Of a DNA stretch of 64,000 nucleotides, positions 1-8,385 are shown one piece after another (the stretch's first letter is position 1; the number at the start of each line of letters is the position of its first letter). Both the position numbers and the translations under genes were made by a program. The notes beneath the pieces were generated by a model. That model did no database searches, was not told the DNA's origin, and saw only the letters and a program-made list of their open reading frames with translations. This stretch comes from Bog-473 sp963707835 (GTDB lineage: Bacteria; Actinomycetota; Acidimicrobiia; Acidimicrobiales; RAAP-2): positions 1,302,001 to 1,366,000 of the forward strand of contig CAVPRI010000002.1 in NCBI GenBank assembly GCA_963707835.1, read 5' to 3'.

Positions 1-189
1 GCCTTCCTGCGCCACGTGGTGGCGGGATCGCCCGAGACCTGTGCCGCCGGCCTGCAGCGCTACGTCGACGCAGGTGCACGGCACGTGGTCGTGATGGTGG
101 CCGGTACGCCTGCCGTTGAGCACTTCGGGCTGGTCCGAGCCGCATTCGCCGGTCGAAGCCAGCCGGTCTTGGAAGGGGCAGGCGCATGA
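1..189 (+). CDS. C-terminal end of a luciferase-like (probably F420-dependent) oxidoreductase, partial
   Basis: The first 62 codons are open in frame 1 and end at TGA 187-189. The fragment has the tail pattern of LLM-class flavin/F420 oxidoreductases: GSPE followed by a helix, then YVDAGARHVVV. The upstream part lies outside the window, so substrate and cofactor cannot be read. Its stop overlaps the ATG of the next gene by 4 bp, so it is the first visible gene of a translationally coupled operon with the thiolase and KAS III genes. The family call rests on the short tail only. Confidence 0.55.
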   Translation, partial: AFLRHVVAGSPETCAAGLQRYVDAGARHVVVMVAGTPAVEHFGLVRAAFAGRSQPVLEGAGA

Positions 190-1378
190 GCAGCGTGGAC
201 GTGGCCATCGTCGGCAGTGGGATGACCGACTTCAGCCGTCGTGATCAGGCCCTCGACACCATGGCCGAGGAGGTGGTGCACGAGGCCCTCGGTGACGCCG
301 GGCTCTCGGCCGGGGAGGTGGGCCTCGTCGTCCTCGGGAACGCCATGGCCGGTCGCCTCAGCGATCAGGGATGCGTGCGGGGGCAGACCTGGCTGCGCAA
401 GGCGGGGTTCACCGAAGCGGCCATCGTGAACGTCGACAACTCCTGTGCCGGTGGGAGCTCCGCTCTGCACCTGGCGACCATGTCGGCCATGGTCCAGGAC
501 CGCCCGGTCCTGGCCGTGGGGGTCGAGAAGATGTGGACCGGCGACCGGGCCGGGACCATCGCCGGGGTCGAGGACGGGCTTCCCGCCGAGTACCGCCACG
601 ACCTGCACGGGCGGCCCGACGACGAGAACCCCGCCGGGAGCATCCTCATGGGCCTCAACAGTGACTGGGCCAAGCGGTTGATGGCAGAGTCGGGCACGAC
701 CCTGCGCCAGATCGCCGCCGCCGCGGCCAAGGCGTTCGATCACGCGGCTCGCAACCCCAAGGCCCAGTTCCAGCGCCACGTGACCGTCGACGACGTACTC
801 GCCTCGACCCAGGTGGCCGGCGTGCTCACCCGCTTGATGTGCAGCTCGTTCACCGACGGCGCGGCGGCCGTGGTGCTGGCCGGGCCCGAGACGACCAGCC
901 CGGCCACGGCTCCCCGGATCATCGGCTCGGTGGCCCGATCGGGCAACGGCGTCCTCGACTACCACGACCGCCTGGCGCAGGTGGCCGACACCGCATGGGA
1001 GAGCTTCGGTTTCGGCCCCGACGATGCCGACATCGTCGAGCTGCACGACGCCACGGCGGCCGAGGAGCTGTACGCCCTCGAATCGTTGGGGTTCTTCGGC
1101 CCCGGCGAGGCCGGACCGGCGACCGAGTCCGGTGCCACGCGCTGCGACACTCCCGGCCTCGCCGTCAACCCCAGCGGTGGGCTGGTCGGCCGGGGCACCC
1201 CCTCGGCGCCACCGGCCTGGCGCAGGTGGTCGAGCTCGCCACCCAGTTCCGCGGCCGCGCCGGGGGCCGCCAGGTGGCGGGGGCACGCCTCGGGGTGACG
1301 ATCAACACCGGCGGGATCATCTACGGCGATGCCGGGATCGTGTGCATCCATGCGGTGCGCGCCGGATCCGAGACATGA
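186..1378 (+). CDS. SCP-x-like thiolase family protein, one frameshift
   Basis: Thiolase-fold enzyme, probably acting on acyl-CoA in lipid breakdown. The N-terminal half carries the nucleophilic cysteine in NSCAGGSSAL (about residue 89); the C-terminal half carries the GHPLGATG histidine motif. The two halves lie in different frames: the first reads into nonsense after GLVGRG near 1190-1200, and the second continues as HPLGATGLAQ to TGA 1376-1378. One missing base in the run at about 1192-1196 would restore it. The restored stop overlaps the FabH start by 4 bp, matching the other junctions of this operon and favouring a sequencing indel. The C-terminal CxG cysteine of classical thiolases is not evident (NTGGIIYGDAG), as in SCP-x-type thiolase-like proteins. 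Confidence 0.8.
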
Positions 1379-2301
1379 CGGGGATCCGCATCACCGGCTG
1401 GGGCATGGCCGTGCCCGACAAGGTCGTCACCAACGACGACCTCGCCGTCTCCCTCGACACCAGCGACGAGTGGATCGTCGAGCGCACGGGCATCAAGGAG
1501 CGCCACTTCGGTGGCACGACGTCGGGGCTGGCCATCGAAGCGGCCCAGAAGGCGCTGGCGCGGTCCGGCCTGGACGCCTCGCAGATCGACAACCTGGTGC
1601 TGGCCACGACGACGCCCGACTGCATGGTGCCCGGGACCGCACCGAGCGTGCAGAACGCCATCGGCATGCGGGGCGGCGCTTTCGATCTCAATGCGGCCTG
1701 CTCGGGTTTCGTGTACGGCCTCGTGACGGCCGCCGGCCTCATCGCCGTCGGATCCGGGCCCGTGCTCCTGGTGGGGTCCGAGACGCTCTCGCGCATCACC
1801 GACATGGACGACCGCTCGATCGCCGTGATCATCGCCGACGGGGCCGGTGCGGTCGTGGTCGAGCCGGTCGATGGGCCGGGAAACCTGCTCAGCTGGAACA
1901 TGAACTCCGATGGATCGCTCAAGCACCTGCTCATCTGCGAGCACGGCGGCTCCTTGTTCATGGACGGCAAGGAGGTGTTCCGCCGGGCCGTGCGGGTCGT
2001 CGTCGAATCGGCCGAGCGGGCCATGGCTGACGCCGGGCTCGGACCCGACGACATCTCCCTGTTCGTGCCGCACCAGGCCAACCTGCGGATCATCGTGGCC
2101 GCCTGCCAACGCCTCGGGATCCCCGAGGAGCGCACCGCGGTGGTGATCGACCGCTACGGGAACACCTCGTCGGCGTCCATCCCGATCGCGCTGTGCGAGG
2201 CGATCGCCGCCGACCGGGTCGATGCCGGCGACCACCTGCTGCTGGCCGGCTTCGGGGGCGGCATGACATGGGCCAGCGCCGTCCTACGCTGGGACGCGTG
2301 A
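1375..2301 (+). CDS. 3-oxoacyl-ACP synthase III family protein (FabH-like)
   Basis: Ketoacyl synthase III fold, 308 residues, the normal length. The catalytic Cys-His-Asn triad is visible as AACSGF, HQANLRI and YGNTSSAS. The N-terminal DEWIVERTGI motif is characteristic of FabH. The start ATG overlaps the thiolase stop (ATGA) and the stop overlaps the next GTG start, so the four genes are coupled. Whether it starts housekeeping fatty-acid synthesis or condenses acyl-CoAs in a dedicated pathway cannot be told; the thiolase next to it makes a specialised role plausible. Confidence 0.88.
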   Translation: MTGIRITGWGMAVPDKVVTNDDLAVSLDTSDEWIVERTGIKERHFGGTTSGLAIEAAQKALARSGLDASQIDNLVLATTTPDCMVPGTAPSVQNAIGMRGGAFDLNAACSGFVYGLVTAAGLIAVGSGPVLLVGSETLSRITDMDDRSIAVIIADGAGAVVVEPVDGPGNLLSWNMNSDGSLKHLLICEHGGSLFMDGKEVFRRAVRVVVESAERAMADAGLGPDDISLFVPHQANLRIIVAACQRLGIPEERTAVVIDRYGNTSSASIPIALCEAIAADRVDAGDHLLLAGFGGGMTWASAVLRWDA

Positions 2302-3167
2302 GCGGGAACGACGGCCCATCGAACCTGCCGCTCGTGATCCTGGCCGCCGGGCGGGCCCGGCGGTACGGCGGCTGCAAGCCGTTGGCGCCGGTGGGTCCCA
2401 GCGGCGAAGCGGTCATCGACCTCGTCGCATCCGACGCGCTGGCGGCGGGATTCGCCACCATCGTGCTCGTGCTGGGCCCCAGCACGGGACCCGCCATCCG
2501 CTACCACGTGCAGCACACCTGGCCCGAATCGATCGACGTGCGCTTCGCCGATCAGCCGGCGCCCCTGGGCACCGTGCACGCCGTGCTGTGCGCCTCGGAG
2601 CATGTCAGCGGCTCACCGTTCGCGGTCGGCAACGCCGACGACGTCTACGGGCAGTCGGCCTGCAGCCTGCTGGCCGGCCACCTGCGGGCCAACGGCGACA
2701 CCAACGCGCTGGTGGGCTACCGGCTGGCCGACGCGGTGATCGGCCCCTCCCCCGTCACCCGCGGTGTCTGCACGGTCGGTGACGACGGCATGCTCATGGG
2801 TGTCGACGAACGCCGCCAGGTCCGGCCCAGCGCCGACGGCGGCTTCGAGGTGGGCGACGGGCGGGAGCCGGCGCGTCTGTCGCCCGACGAGCGGGTCTCC
2901 ATGAACCTCTGGGGATTCACCCCGGCCTTCCACCGGACCCTGCAGGCGGCCATGGACGCCGCCGTCGACGCCTCCGAGGAGTCCGAGGTCCTCCTGCCCG
3001 AGGTCGTGGCCCAGTCGCTCGCCACGACCAGGTTCGCCGTCCTCCCTGCGGCGGGTCGCTGCGTCGGCGTGACCCACGCCGACGACTTGTCCTTGGTGCA
3101 GGACGAGCTCAACCGCCAGGTGGCGGCCGGCGAGCGGTCGGCACGCCTCTGGGCCGCGGCACACTGA
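2298..3167 (+). CDS. NTP-transferase (sugar nucleotidyltransferase-like) protein
   Basis: GT-A-fold nucleotidyltransferase of 289 residues. The N-terminal signature LAAGRARRYGGCKPL fits the nucleotide-binding LAAGxxxRxGxxKxL loop, and a GNADDVYG segment supplies the metal-binding acidic pair. GTG start at 2298 chosen because it overlaps the FabH stop (GTGA). It may charge a sugar phosphate or similar metabolite; its link to the upstream lipid genes is unexplained. The gene ends exactly where a 17-bp tandem repeat begins, and its stop codon lies in the first repeat unit. Confidence 0.75.
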   Translation: MSGNDGPSNLPLVILAAGRARRYGGCKPLAPVGPSGEAVIDLVASDALAAGFATIVLVLGPSTGPAIRYHVQHTWPESIDVRFADQPAPLGTVHAVLCASEHVSGSPFAVGNADDVYGQSACSLLAGHLRANGDTNALVGYRLADAVIGPSPVTRGVCTVGDDGMLMGVDERRQVRPSADGGFEVGDGREPARLSPDERVSMNLWGFTPAFHRTLQAAMDAAVDASEESEVLLPEVVAQSLATTRFAVLPAAGRCVGVTHADDLSLVQDELNRQVAAGERSARLWAAAH

Positions 3168-3316
3168 ACCTCCGGAGAGACTGAACCTCCGGAGAGACTG
3201 AACCTCCGGACAGGCTGAACCTCCGGACAGGCTGAACCTCCGGAGAGGCTGAACCTCCGGACAGGCTGAACCTCCGGACGCGACGAGGCCCCGGACGCGA
3301 CGAGGCCCCGAGTAAC
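3164..3316 (+). repeat. 17-bp tandem repeat, seven units plus two diverged units
   Basis: Seven contiguous copies of a 17-bp unit, CTGAACCTCCGGAGAGA or its CAGG/GAGG/CGCG-ending variants, occupy 3164-3282. Two further 17-bp units of the form ACGAGGCCCCGGACGCG follow to 3316. The first unit contains the TGA stop of the preceding gene. Units ending GAGAG contain the self-complementary octamer CTCCGGAG, so the array could fold or bind a dimeric protein. Copy number may vary between strains. Function unknown. Confidence 0.9.
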
Positions 3317-3783
3317 CGTTCGGCCGAAGCCTCCCGTGCTCCTCGGGGCCACGTCAACGATGCGCCGCTGGCTCGGATCGAGGTCGTGTCGGACAACCCC
3401 TCCCCGAGCCGGCCCCGACGGCTCCAGGGAAGCCGCCGTGGCACGCCACGGACACCGCGGTACGGATCCTCCGGCCCACTCCGGTCTCGCTCCCCTTACG
3501 GGGCTCGTTCCCATCCCTCGGTCCCGCCCTGAGGCGTTCCCTCGGCTTCCTCCCGGTCGGCCTTGCGGCCTCCCTTCGGGCGTCCCTCGCTCCTACCTCG
3601 CGGTGCTCGCTCGGGGTTCGGTGGGCTTTCGTCTCCGAACTGGAGACAGGTTGCGCCTCCGACAAAGCGAGGTCAATGGCCCGACGCGAAATCCAGACGT
3701 TCTCCCCACCTTTCTGCGAATCGTCCCCAGCGACGCCCCCGTCGTCCCCAATCCACGGGGCTGCCTTCCCCAGTTCTTCCCCA
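3317..3783. other. Gene-free region with pyrimidine-rich top strand
   Basis: About 470 bp with no convincing gene on either strand; open frames here give low-complexity Arg/Pro-rich translations. From roughly 3470 to 3620 the top strand is strongly pyrimidine-biased with repeated CCCTCGG and CCTCCC words. A perfect hairpin GTCTCC-GAACT-GGAGAC lies at 3631-3647. The sequence GGCCCCGAG in the last diverged repeat unit can pair with CTCGGGGCC near 3342-3351. No terminator U-tract, tRNA or riboswitch was recognised. Confidence 0.5.
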
Positions 3784-3789
3784 TAGCCT
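3784..3789 (+). promoter_or_regulatory. Putative -10 element of a leaderless tag transcript
   Basis: TAGCCT fits the TAnnnT -10 pattern and ends 7 nt before the ATG at 3797, so transcription would start at or near the start codon. No Shine-Dalgarno sequence and no clear -35 box are present. Confidence 0.4.
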
Positions 3790-3796
3790 GACCCCC

Positions 3797-4411
3797 ATGG
3801 GCCAACCCGACGCGGTGACCGACTCCCTCGTGCGGTGCGAGTGGGCGCGCGGCGGCGCCGCCATGACGCGGTACCACGACTTCGAGTGGGGCGTGCCGGT
3901 CCACGACGACACCACCCACTTCGAATTCCTGGTGCTCGAAGGAGCCCAGGCCGGACTGAGCTGGTCCACGATCCTCGGCCGGCGTACCGGTTACCGCGCC
4001 GCCTTCGCCGACTTCGATCCCGCCGCCGTGGCGCGGTTCACGCCCGCCCGCGTCGAGCGACTGCTGAACGATCCCGGCATCATCCGCAACCGGGCCAAGG
4101 TGGAGGCCACCGTGCGCAACGCGTGGGCCTTCCTGGCCCTGCAGGACGAGCTCGGCTCGTTCGACGCCTACATCTGGGGATTCGTGGACGGGCGGCCGCG
4201 CGTCAACCGCTGGCGACGGCAGGAGCAGCTTCCCTCCTCGACGCCCGAGTCGGCCGCACTCAGCAAGGACCTCAAGCGCCGGGGCTTCGGGTTCGTCGGG
4301 CCGACCGTGTGCTACGCCCACCTCCAGGCCGCCGGGCTGGTCAACGACCACCTCGTCGGCTGCTTCCGCCACGCCGAGCTGGGCGGTGCACCACCCACCG
4401 GGCGTCGCTGA
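3797..4411 (+). CDS. tag: DNA-3-methyladenine glycosylase I
   Basis: Base-excision glycosylase that removes 3-methyladenine from alkylated DNA. The 204-residue product contains the family's diagnostic segments: an N-terminal RCEWA cysteine, YHDFEWGVP, EGAQAGLSW, the KRRGFGFVGPT stretch, and the C-terminal NDHLVGCF with the His and Cys that complete the structural zinc site. Length is normal apart from a few extra N-terminal residues. The gene stands alone after a long non-coding stretch and faces the aspartyl protease gene convergently. Confidence 0.93.
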   Translation: MGQPDAVTDSLVRCEWARGGAAMTRYHDFEWGVPVHDDTTHFEFLVLEGAQAGLSWSTILGRRTGYRAAFADFDPAAVARFTPARVERLLNDPGIIRNRAKVEATVRNAWAFLALQDELGSFDAYIWGFVDGRPRVNRWRRQEQLPSSTPESAALSKDLKRRGFGFVGPTVCYAHLQAAGLVNDHLVGCFRHAELGGAPPTGRR

Positions 4412-4447
4412 CCCCCGCACCACGGTCGGTGCCTCCCGGAGACTGGG

Positions 4448-5521
4448 TCACCCGAGCACCAGGCGCGCCCCCTGGTAGTCGAGGACCACCCAGCCGAACC
4501 TGCGGAGCTGGTCCGAACCCAGCAGACCCTGCGTGCCCGCCAGGCCGATGGTGCCAAAGGGGGTGGCGCCGAGGAGCTGGGGGACGAGAGCCGCACCGGG
4601 AACGGACCAGGGGCCGCTGTGGACGAGCGGGACGGTCACCACGGAGCACACGGTCGACTGGCGCTGGGCCAGATCGGTCGTCCCGAGCGCCTGGGCACGG
4701 GCCAGGGCGGTCGACACCACCGACTGCGACGTGCCGGTGTCGACGATGAAGGAGCGCGGCGCGGCGCCGGCGAAGCGCACGGCCACGGCCAGCGAGACGT
4801 CACCAGGCGCCCGGCTCACCGCCACCGGCACGGCGACACCGCCTCCACCGGTCAACGAGGGCAGGGGTGCCGAGCCGGCGGCGCTGGTCGAGGCGGGCCT
4901 GTCGAGGGGTGATCCCTCGGAGCCGGCGACGACCAGCGCTCCCGCCGTGAAGTCGACGCGCACCGCGCCGAAACGCGACAGCACGTCCGATCCGAGCAGC
5001 CCCACCGGCTCACCCCGCCCGCCCATCTGCGGCAGCGTCGCCGCATTGAGCTGCTGCGGAGCGAGCCCCACCCCTTCGAGGCTCCAGGAGCCCACCGAGA
5101 CCGGCCGCGCCACCCCCGAACAGCCGACGCCGTCGTAGGTCACGGCTGGGCCAGCCGCTCGCAGGTGCAGCCGGCGGGCCAGCCCGGCGTCGATGGTGGA
5201 CTGGCCCGCACCGGTGTCGAGCACGAAGGGGAAGGGGCCGCGTCCGCCGACGCAGACGTTCACCGACTCGGCCACCTGGCCGGCCACCACGCTCACGGCC
5301 AGAGGCACCCGCTGCCCTCCCCCCGGCCATGGTGAGGCACCGCCGCATCCGGCCGACTTCGGGGGCACGGCGAAGGTGACCTGCGGCTCCACGTGCACCC
5401 GACCCTGGCGCGGTGCCGCGGAGGCGCCGCGTTGGCCGTCGGCCTCGGACCAACCCAGGCCCACGACGCTGAGGGCGAGCAGCGCCAGCGCGGCGCCGAG
5501 ACGGGACCGCGATCCGCCCAC
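4448..5521 (-). CDS. Exported protein with two retropepsin-like aspartyl protease domains
   Basis: 357 residues from a GTG start. The N-terminus (about residues 8-28) is a hydrophobic signal or anchor segment followed by a low-complexity linker. Two repeated half-domains follow, each with the aspartyl-protease signature: FVLDTGAGQS (DTG at 102-104) and FIVDTGTSQS (DTG at 261-263), each trailed by a GLLGSD motif (LLGSDVL, LLGSDQL). Pepsin-type enzymes need two DTG motifs in one site, so the duplicate halves could form it within one chain. It is the last gene of the RmlB-RmlD-glycosyltransferase operon, 3 bp after the preceding stop, suggesting an extracytoplasmic envelope role. Substrate unknown. 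Confidence 0.75.
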   Translation of the reverse strand: MGGSRSRLGAALALLALSVVGLGWSEADGQRGASAAPRQGRVHVEPQVTFAVPPKSAGCGGASPWPGGGQRVPLAVSVVAGQVAESVNVCVGGRGPFPFVLDTGAGQSTIDAGLARRLHLRAAGPAVTYDGVGCSGVARPVSVGSWSLEGVGLAPQQLNAATLPQMGGRGEPVGLLGSDVLSRFGAVRVDFTAGALVVAGSEGSPLDRPASTSAAGSAPLPSLTGGGGVAVPVAVSRAPGDVSLAVAVRFAGAAPRSFIVDTGTSQSVVSTALARAQALGTTDLAQRQSTVCSVVTVPLVHSGPWSVPGAALVPQLLGATPFGTIGLAGTQGLLGSDQLRRFGWVVLDYQGARLVLG

Positions 5522-5524
5522 GGC

Positions 5525-6409
5525 TCAGCGCGAGAGGGCCAGACGCCCGCCGGCCAGGACCAGGCGCGCCCCGAGCACCAGCACGGCCAGCGGGAGCAAC
5601 GCTCGTCGCCAACCAGTGGTGGTGCGGACGGTGAAGCGGAGGGCGGACCGGTGATGGGCCAGCAGCATCTTGTAGGGATGGCGGGCCGTGCTCACCCCCT
5701 GCACGTGGGTGGCAGCCGCCGTCCCCGCGAAACCGACACCCCACCCTGCGGCGTGGGCCCGCCAGCACAGATCCATGTCCTCGGCGTACATGAAGTAGGC
5801 CTCGTCGAAGCCACCCAGCTCCTCGAGCGCCTCTCGCCGGGCCAGGAAGCACGACCCCGACACCCAGTCCGCCGGCGCGACGACGTCGCCCTCGGGGGTC
5901 CCCGGGTTGTAGCGCCGCGTGAAGGGGTTCTCGGGGGCGAAGACGGCGAGCAGGGCGTGACCGGCCGCGTCGGCGAACGAGGGGAAGCGACGCACCGAGG
6001 GGTACACGTCACCCTCGTCGGTGAAGATGCGCGGACCGGCGATGGCCCAGGCGGGATGCGCATCGAGCGCGGCGCGCAGCGCCGGCAGGGCACCGGCGTG
6101 CACCACGAGGTCGGGGTTGGAGACGAGCACGAGCTCGGGCGGCGAGGAATCGCCCGCCAGTGCGGCCAGGCCCCGGTTGACCCCCGCCCCGAAGCCCACG
6201 TTGCATCCCGGCCGCACAATGTGCACCGGCGGGACCGGGAGGCGAGCCAGGACGTCGGCCAGGGCTGCTGCCGCACTCCCGGGGGCGCCGTTCTCCACCA
6301 CCACCACCGGAGCCGCACCGTCGTCGAGGAGGGAGCGGACGCATCCCCCGAGCAGCGTCCCGGCGTCGTGGTCGACCACGACGGCAGCGATGGTTGGCGT
6401 CGTCCCCAT
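5525..6409 (-). CDS. Family 2 glycosyltransferase (rhamnosyltransferase-like)
   Basis: GT-A glycosyltransferase of 294 residues. It has the N-terminal ENGAPGS nucleotide-binding region, GCNVGFGAGVNRGL, the SNPDLVV acidic motif in place of DxD, and the acceptor region GFDEAYFMYAEDMDLCWRA typical of dTDP-rhamnosyl and related transferases. A C-terminal hydrophobic segment (roughly residues 265-285) may associate with the membrane. It lies 7 bp downstream of RmlD, so it probably transfers the dTDP-L-rhamnose made by its neighbours. ATG start at 6409. Confidence 0.85.
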   Translation of the reverse strand: MGTTPTIAAVVVDHDAGTLLGGCVRSLLDDGAAPVVVVENGAPGSAAAALADVLARLPVPPVHIVRPGCNVGFGAGVNRGLAALAGDSSPPELVLVSNPDLVVHAGALPALRAALDAHPAWAIAGPRIFTDEGDVYPSVRRFPSFADAAGHALLAVFAPENPFTRRYNPGTPEGDVVAPADWVSGSCFLARREALEELGGFDEAYFMYAEDMDLCWRAHAAGWGVGFAGTAAATHVQGVSTARHPYKMLLAHHRSALRFTVRTTTGWRRALLPLAVLVLGARLVLAGGRLALSR

Positions 6410-6416
6410 CGGGCCC

Positions 6417-7328
6417 CTACGAGGCGGGCCGCAGAACACGGACGAGCCGGCTGAGCCCGTCCTGCCAGTCCGGCAGGGCAGGGAGTCCACCAAGACGCAG
6501 CGCCAAGTTGTCGAGCACCGAGTAGGCGGGCCGGGCTGCCGGGAGCGGCGGATCGAGGTCGGCCGTGCGAATGGGAAGCACGCGCTCGGGGTCGGCACCG
6601 CACTCGGCCAGGACGGCCCGCACGAGTCCCCACCACGTGGTCGCACCGGCGTTGGTCACGTGGAAGGTCCCGGGCCGGCGGTCCAGTCCGAGCGTGACCA
6701 CGGCCGGTGCCAGATCGGCGGTGAAGGTTGGTGAACCGTGCTGGTCGTCGACGAAGCGCAGCTCCGCGTCCCCCTCGGCCAGGCGGAGCGCGGTGGCCAC
6801 CATGTTGGCGCCATGGGCGCCGCACACCCAGCTGGTCCGCACGACGGTCGATCCGGGCCGGCACTCGCGCTCACCGGCCAGCTTCGAGGCGCCGTACACC
6901 GAGGCCGGGTGCGGCGTGTCCCATTCGTGGTAGGGGCGCGCGGCGTCACCGTCGAAGACGTAGTCGGTTGACACGTACACCATGTGCGCCCCGACCGACT
7001 CCGCCGCTTCGGCGACGTTGCGGGTGCCCAGGGCGTTGACGGCAAAGGCGCGGTCCACCTCGGTCTCACACAGGTCGACGGCCGTGAGGGCCCCGCCGTG
7101 GAGCACGAGGTCAGGGCGGAACGCCGAGAACGTGGCCATGACCGCATCCCGGTCGTCGACCGGCATGGTGCCCACGTCGGTCGCCAGTACGTCGTGGTCG
7201 ACCGCGGGCCGGGGGCCCGGTGGGCCGAGGAGGGCACATCGGAGGCCGCCTGAGGGCACCCTTCCGGCCAGGGCGTCCTGAAGATCACGACCGAGTTGGC
7301 CATCGGCCCCGGTGATCAGGACCCGCAC
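6417..7328 (-). CDS. rmlD: dTDP-4-dehydrorhamnose reductase
   Basis: NADPH-dependent SDR catalysing the last step to dTDP-L-rhamnose. Visible motifs are the N-terminal GADGQLG dinucleotide-binding loop, YVSTDYVFDG with the catalytic Thr region, and YGASK with the Tyr-Lys pair. Length 303 residues is normal. GTG start, 4 bp after the RmlB stop. RmlA and RmlC are not in the window, although the nucleotidyltransferase at 2298-3167 could be considered for the RmlA role. Confidence 0.92.
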   Translation of the reverse strand: MRVLITGADGQLGRDLQDALAGRVPSGGLRCALLGPPGPRPAVDHDVLATDVGTMPVDDRDAVMATFSAFRPDLVLHGGALTAVDLCETEVDRAFAVNALGTRNVAEAAESVGAHMVYVSTDYVFDGDAARPYHEWDTPHPASVYGASKLAGERECRPGSTVVRTSWVCGAHGANMVATALRLAEGDAELRFVDDQHGSPTFTADLAPAVVTLGLDRRPGTFHVTNAGATTWWGLVRAVLAECGADPERVLPIRTADLDPPLPAARPAYSVLDNLALRLGGLPALPDWQDGLSRLVRVLRPAS

Positions 7329-7332
7329 CGAC

Positions 7333-8355
7333 TCAACCGTCCCCGGTGCCCCAAGACCCCTCGGCGATCGGAGCTCTGGCGCGCAACGGCTCCCACCACT
7401 CCCGGTGCTCGGCGTACCAGGTCACCGTGTCGGCCAATCCCTGCTCCCAATCGATCGTGGGCGCCCACCCCAGCTCGCCCCGCAGCTTCGAGGAGTCGAG
7501 CACGTACCGGCGGTCGTGGCCAGGGCGGTCGGGAACGATCGTCTTGAGCGACGAGGGCTTGCCGAGGACGGCCAGGATGCGGTCAGCCACCTCCATGATG
7601 GAGGCTTCGACCCTGCTGCCGACGTGATAGGTCTCGCCGAGACTCCCGCGAGCCAGCACGGCCTCGATCGCCGTGCAGTGGTCGTGCACGTGCAGCCACT
7701 CGCGGCGGTTCGCCGCGGTGGCGTAGAGCGTCAAGGGCTGGTCGTCGAGAGCCAGGGCACAGAAATGCGGGATCAGCTTCTCGGGAAACTGGTAGGGCCC
7801 GTAGTTGTTGGCGCAGTTGGTGATCGTGATGGGCAGCCCGTACGTCTCGGCGTAGGCCCGCACCGCATGGTCCGCCCCAGCCTTCGACGCGTTGTACGGG
7901 GTCCGCGGCCGGTACGGGGAGTCCTCGGTGAACACGTCGGGGGTGTCGAGTGCGAGGTCCCCGTAGACCTCACATGTCGACACGTGGTGGAACCGCGCCA
8001 CCCCGACCTGGCGCGCCGCCTCGAGCATGGTCTGGGTGCCGATCACGTTGGTCCGGAAGAACAGTCCGGGATTGACCACCGCCAGCGAGTTGTGCGACTC
8101 CGCCGCGAAGTGCACCACCGTGTCGATGGCCTCGTCACGAAGGGTCTTCTCCGCACCGGCCAGGTCGCAGATGTCACCTCGGACGAAGACGATCCGCTCC
8201 TCGATGTCGGACAGGTTGGGGCGGTTACCGGCGTATGTCAGGACGTCGTAGACCACGACGTGATCCTCGGGATGCCCCTCGACCCAGTACCGGGCGAAGT
8301 TGGACCCGATGAAACCGGCACCTCCCGTGACGAGAAGGCGCATAGTGGCGGCCAT
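7333..8355 (-). CDS. rmlB: dTDP-glucose 4,6-dehydratase family protein with altered catalytic triad
   Basis: Extended SDR of 340 residues, first enzyme of the visible rhamnose operon. GGAGFIGSN binds NAD; YNASK supplies the Tyr-Lys pair; NNYGPYQFPEKLIP and RREWLHVHDHC are typical of RmlB. In the canonical motif STDEVYG the Asp is replaced: here STCEVYG, Thr127-Cys128-Glu129 (TGT codon). The usual AESHVDRS is AESHNSLA. The substitution departs from the Thr-Asp-Glu triad of characterised enzymes, so activity or substrate may differ. Operon position before RmlD still favours the dehydratase role. ATG at 8355, or at 8343. Confidence 0.85.
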   Translation of the reverse strand: MAATMRLLVTGGAGFIGSNFARYWVEGHPEDHVVVYDVLTYAGNRPNLSDIEERIVFVRGDICDLAGAEKTLRDEAIDTVVHFAAESHNSLAVVNPGLFFRTNVIGTQTMLEAARQVGVARFHHVSTCEVYGDLALDTPDVFTEDSPYRPRTPYNASKAGADHAVRAYAETYGLPITITNCANNYGPYQFPEKLIPHFCALALDDQPLTLYATAANRREWLHVHDHCTAIEAVLARGSLGETYHVGSRVEASIMEVADRILAVLGKPSSLKTIVPDRPGHDRRYVLDSSKLRGELGWAPTIDWEQGLADTVTWYAEHREWWEPLRARAPIAEGSWGTGDG

Positions 8356-8385
8356 GCTAGCAGCGGGGGTACATCCAACCCGAGG

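Noticed and set aside
3164..3316. CRISPR array
   Set aside because: The 17-bp units are directly adjacent with no spacers and there are no cas genes nearby.
3354..3665. Minus-strand 103-residue frame in the non-coding region
   Set aside because: The translation is a low-complexity Arg/Glu/Pro stretch with no motif, produced by the purine-rich strand.
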